A stretch of DNA of 6,560 nucleotides from Chloroflexota bacterium (GTDB lineage: Bacteria > Chloroflexota > Anaerolineae > Anaerolineales > UBA11657): the NCBI GenBank assembly GCA_003670425.1, contig QWRL01000133.1, positions 1 to 6,560 of the forward strand, in the 5' to 3' direction. Positions 6,081 through 6,560 of this stretch are shown piece after piece; the first letter of the stretch is position 1; the number at the start of each line of letters is the position of its first letter. The position numbers and the translations under genes were made by a program. The notes beneath the pieces are model-generated. The model ran no database searches, was not told where the DNA came from, and saw only the letters and a program-made list of their open reading frames with translations.

Positions 6081-6560
6081 TTAGCCGCGCTCGTCGAGCG
6101 CCTGCAGCACACTCCAAACATATTCGCGCGTGCGCGCGTATGCGTCCCAATCCATGCGCGCCACGGTGTCTGTGGGCTGATGCCAGTCCGGAATCATGCC
6201 GTCAGACGCGCGATAGCTGACAAACGCAATGGCGCGCCGGCCGGCAAGGGCCAATGGTGTGAGGTCGGTGAAGCTGGCTTGCAAGTGGCGGCTCATGATG
6301 GGGCGCGACGCATGCTCTGCAGCAACGCGCTCAGCAACCGCCAGCAGCGCCGGATCCGGGTGCAGCGCGGTCAGCAGCGTTTCAGAAAGCAAGTAGTGCG
6401 GGTGCGTATCGCGCCCGCCAATGTTATCCACCACCAGATAGTTGGCGTCGGAAAGCTCTGGGTGCTGGCGCGCAAATGCCGCTGCACCGAAAGCGCCCAC
6501 CTCTTCACAGCCGGTAAACAAGAGGATGACGCGCGTGCTGCGCAGCGGCGTCACGCGCAA
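6081..6560 (-). CDS. M28 family metallopeptidase, C-terminal part (N-terminus outside window)
   Basis: The last 159 residues of a zinc aminopeptidase-like protein of family M28 (co-catalytic di-zinc fold). The frame is open at the right edge, so the N-terminus, including the first His and bridging Asp ligands, is not visible. The TTG at the edge is not a reliable start. In fragment numbering, TGCEEVG gives E19 (general base) and E20 (zinc ligand), VVDNIGG gives D45 (zinc ligand), and DWHQPTDT (125-132) gives H127 (zinc ligand). The visible half of the site is therefore intact. The protein ends just after a helix typical of the family's C-terminus. Exact specificity (aminopeptidase, carboxypeptidase or glutaminyl-cyclase-like) cannot be told from this part, nor can any signal peptide. 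It converges on the M16 pair and is transcribed separately from it. Confidence 0.85.
   Translation of the reverse strand: MRVTPLRSTRVILLFTGCEEVGAFGAAAFARQHPELSDANYLVVDNIGGRDTHPHYLLSETLLTALHPDPALLAVAERVAAEHASRPIMSRHLQASFTDLTPLALAGRRAIAFVSYRASDGMIPDWHQPTDTVARMDWDAYARTREYVWSVLQALDERG

Noticed and set aside
1..6560. CRISPR array, tRNA, insertion sequence or phage/defence gene
   Set aside because: I found no regularly spaced repeats, no cloverleaf, no transposase-like motifs and no terminal inverted repeats. All genes belong to housekeeping or metabolic families, or to a generic membrane family.

Overview
The window looks like ordinary chromosomal DNA from a free-living bacterium. It is GC-rich, with many gcg/cgc words and GC-ending codons. 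The closest match I recognise is the phylum Chloroflexota (Anaerolineae-like). This is recalled from protein motifs, not searched: RNase Z has the zinc motif HGHLDH followed by ILGLGGL, and the UDP-glucose dehydrogenase has the wording of Chloroflexota enzymes. No tRNA, rRNA, insertion sequence, CRISPR array or phage gene was seen.

Layout from left to right. Bases 1-902 (minus strand) carry a polytopic membrane protein resembling a GT-C glycosyltransferase; its C-terminus lies beyond the left edge. Bases 934-1866 (minus) encode ribonuclease Z, 31 bp upstream of the membrane protein and probably co-transcribed with it. A 135-bp divergent intergenic region (1867-2001) holds a perfect TATAAT for the leftward pair, a weak extended -10 for the rightward genes, repeated TTGCCA words and a 10-bp palindrome. 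Rightward, bases 2002-3333 encode UDP-glucose 6-dehydrogenase. Next come two M16 (pitrilysin/MPP-type) peptidase genes: a catalytic one (3308-4627), whose frame overlaps the dehydrogenase by up to 26 bp, and a non-catalytic one (4681-5985), with a strong hairpin in the 53-bp gap between them. A leftward M28 metallopeptidase (6081-6560, N-terminus beyond the right edge) converges on this operon.

How the genes work together. RNase Z matures tRNA 3' ends. UDP-glucose dehydrogenase supplies UDP-glucuronate, usually for surface polysaccharides, which fits loosely with a nearby GT-C-like membrane protein although that gene is on the other strand. The M16 pair shows the split seen in heterodimeric M16B peptidases: one subunit with the complete zinc site (H56, E59, H60, E136), the other with every ligand replaced. 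With the M28 enzyme this makes three peptidase-family genes in a row. None of the five visible starts has a convincing Shine-Dalgarno sequence. I see no clear new defence or mobile system. The points most worth checking are the open frame at 1-902, the M16 pair tied to a sugar-nucleotide gene, and the two small non-coding structures.
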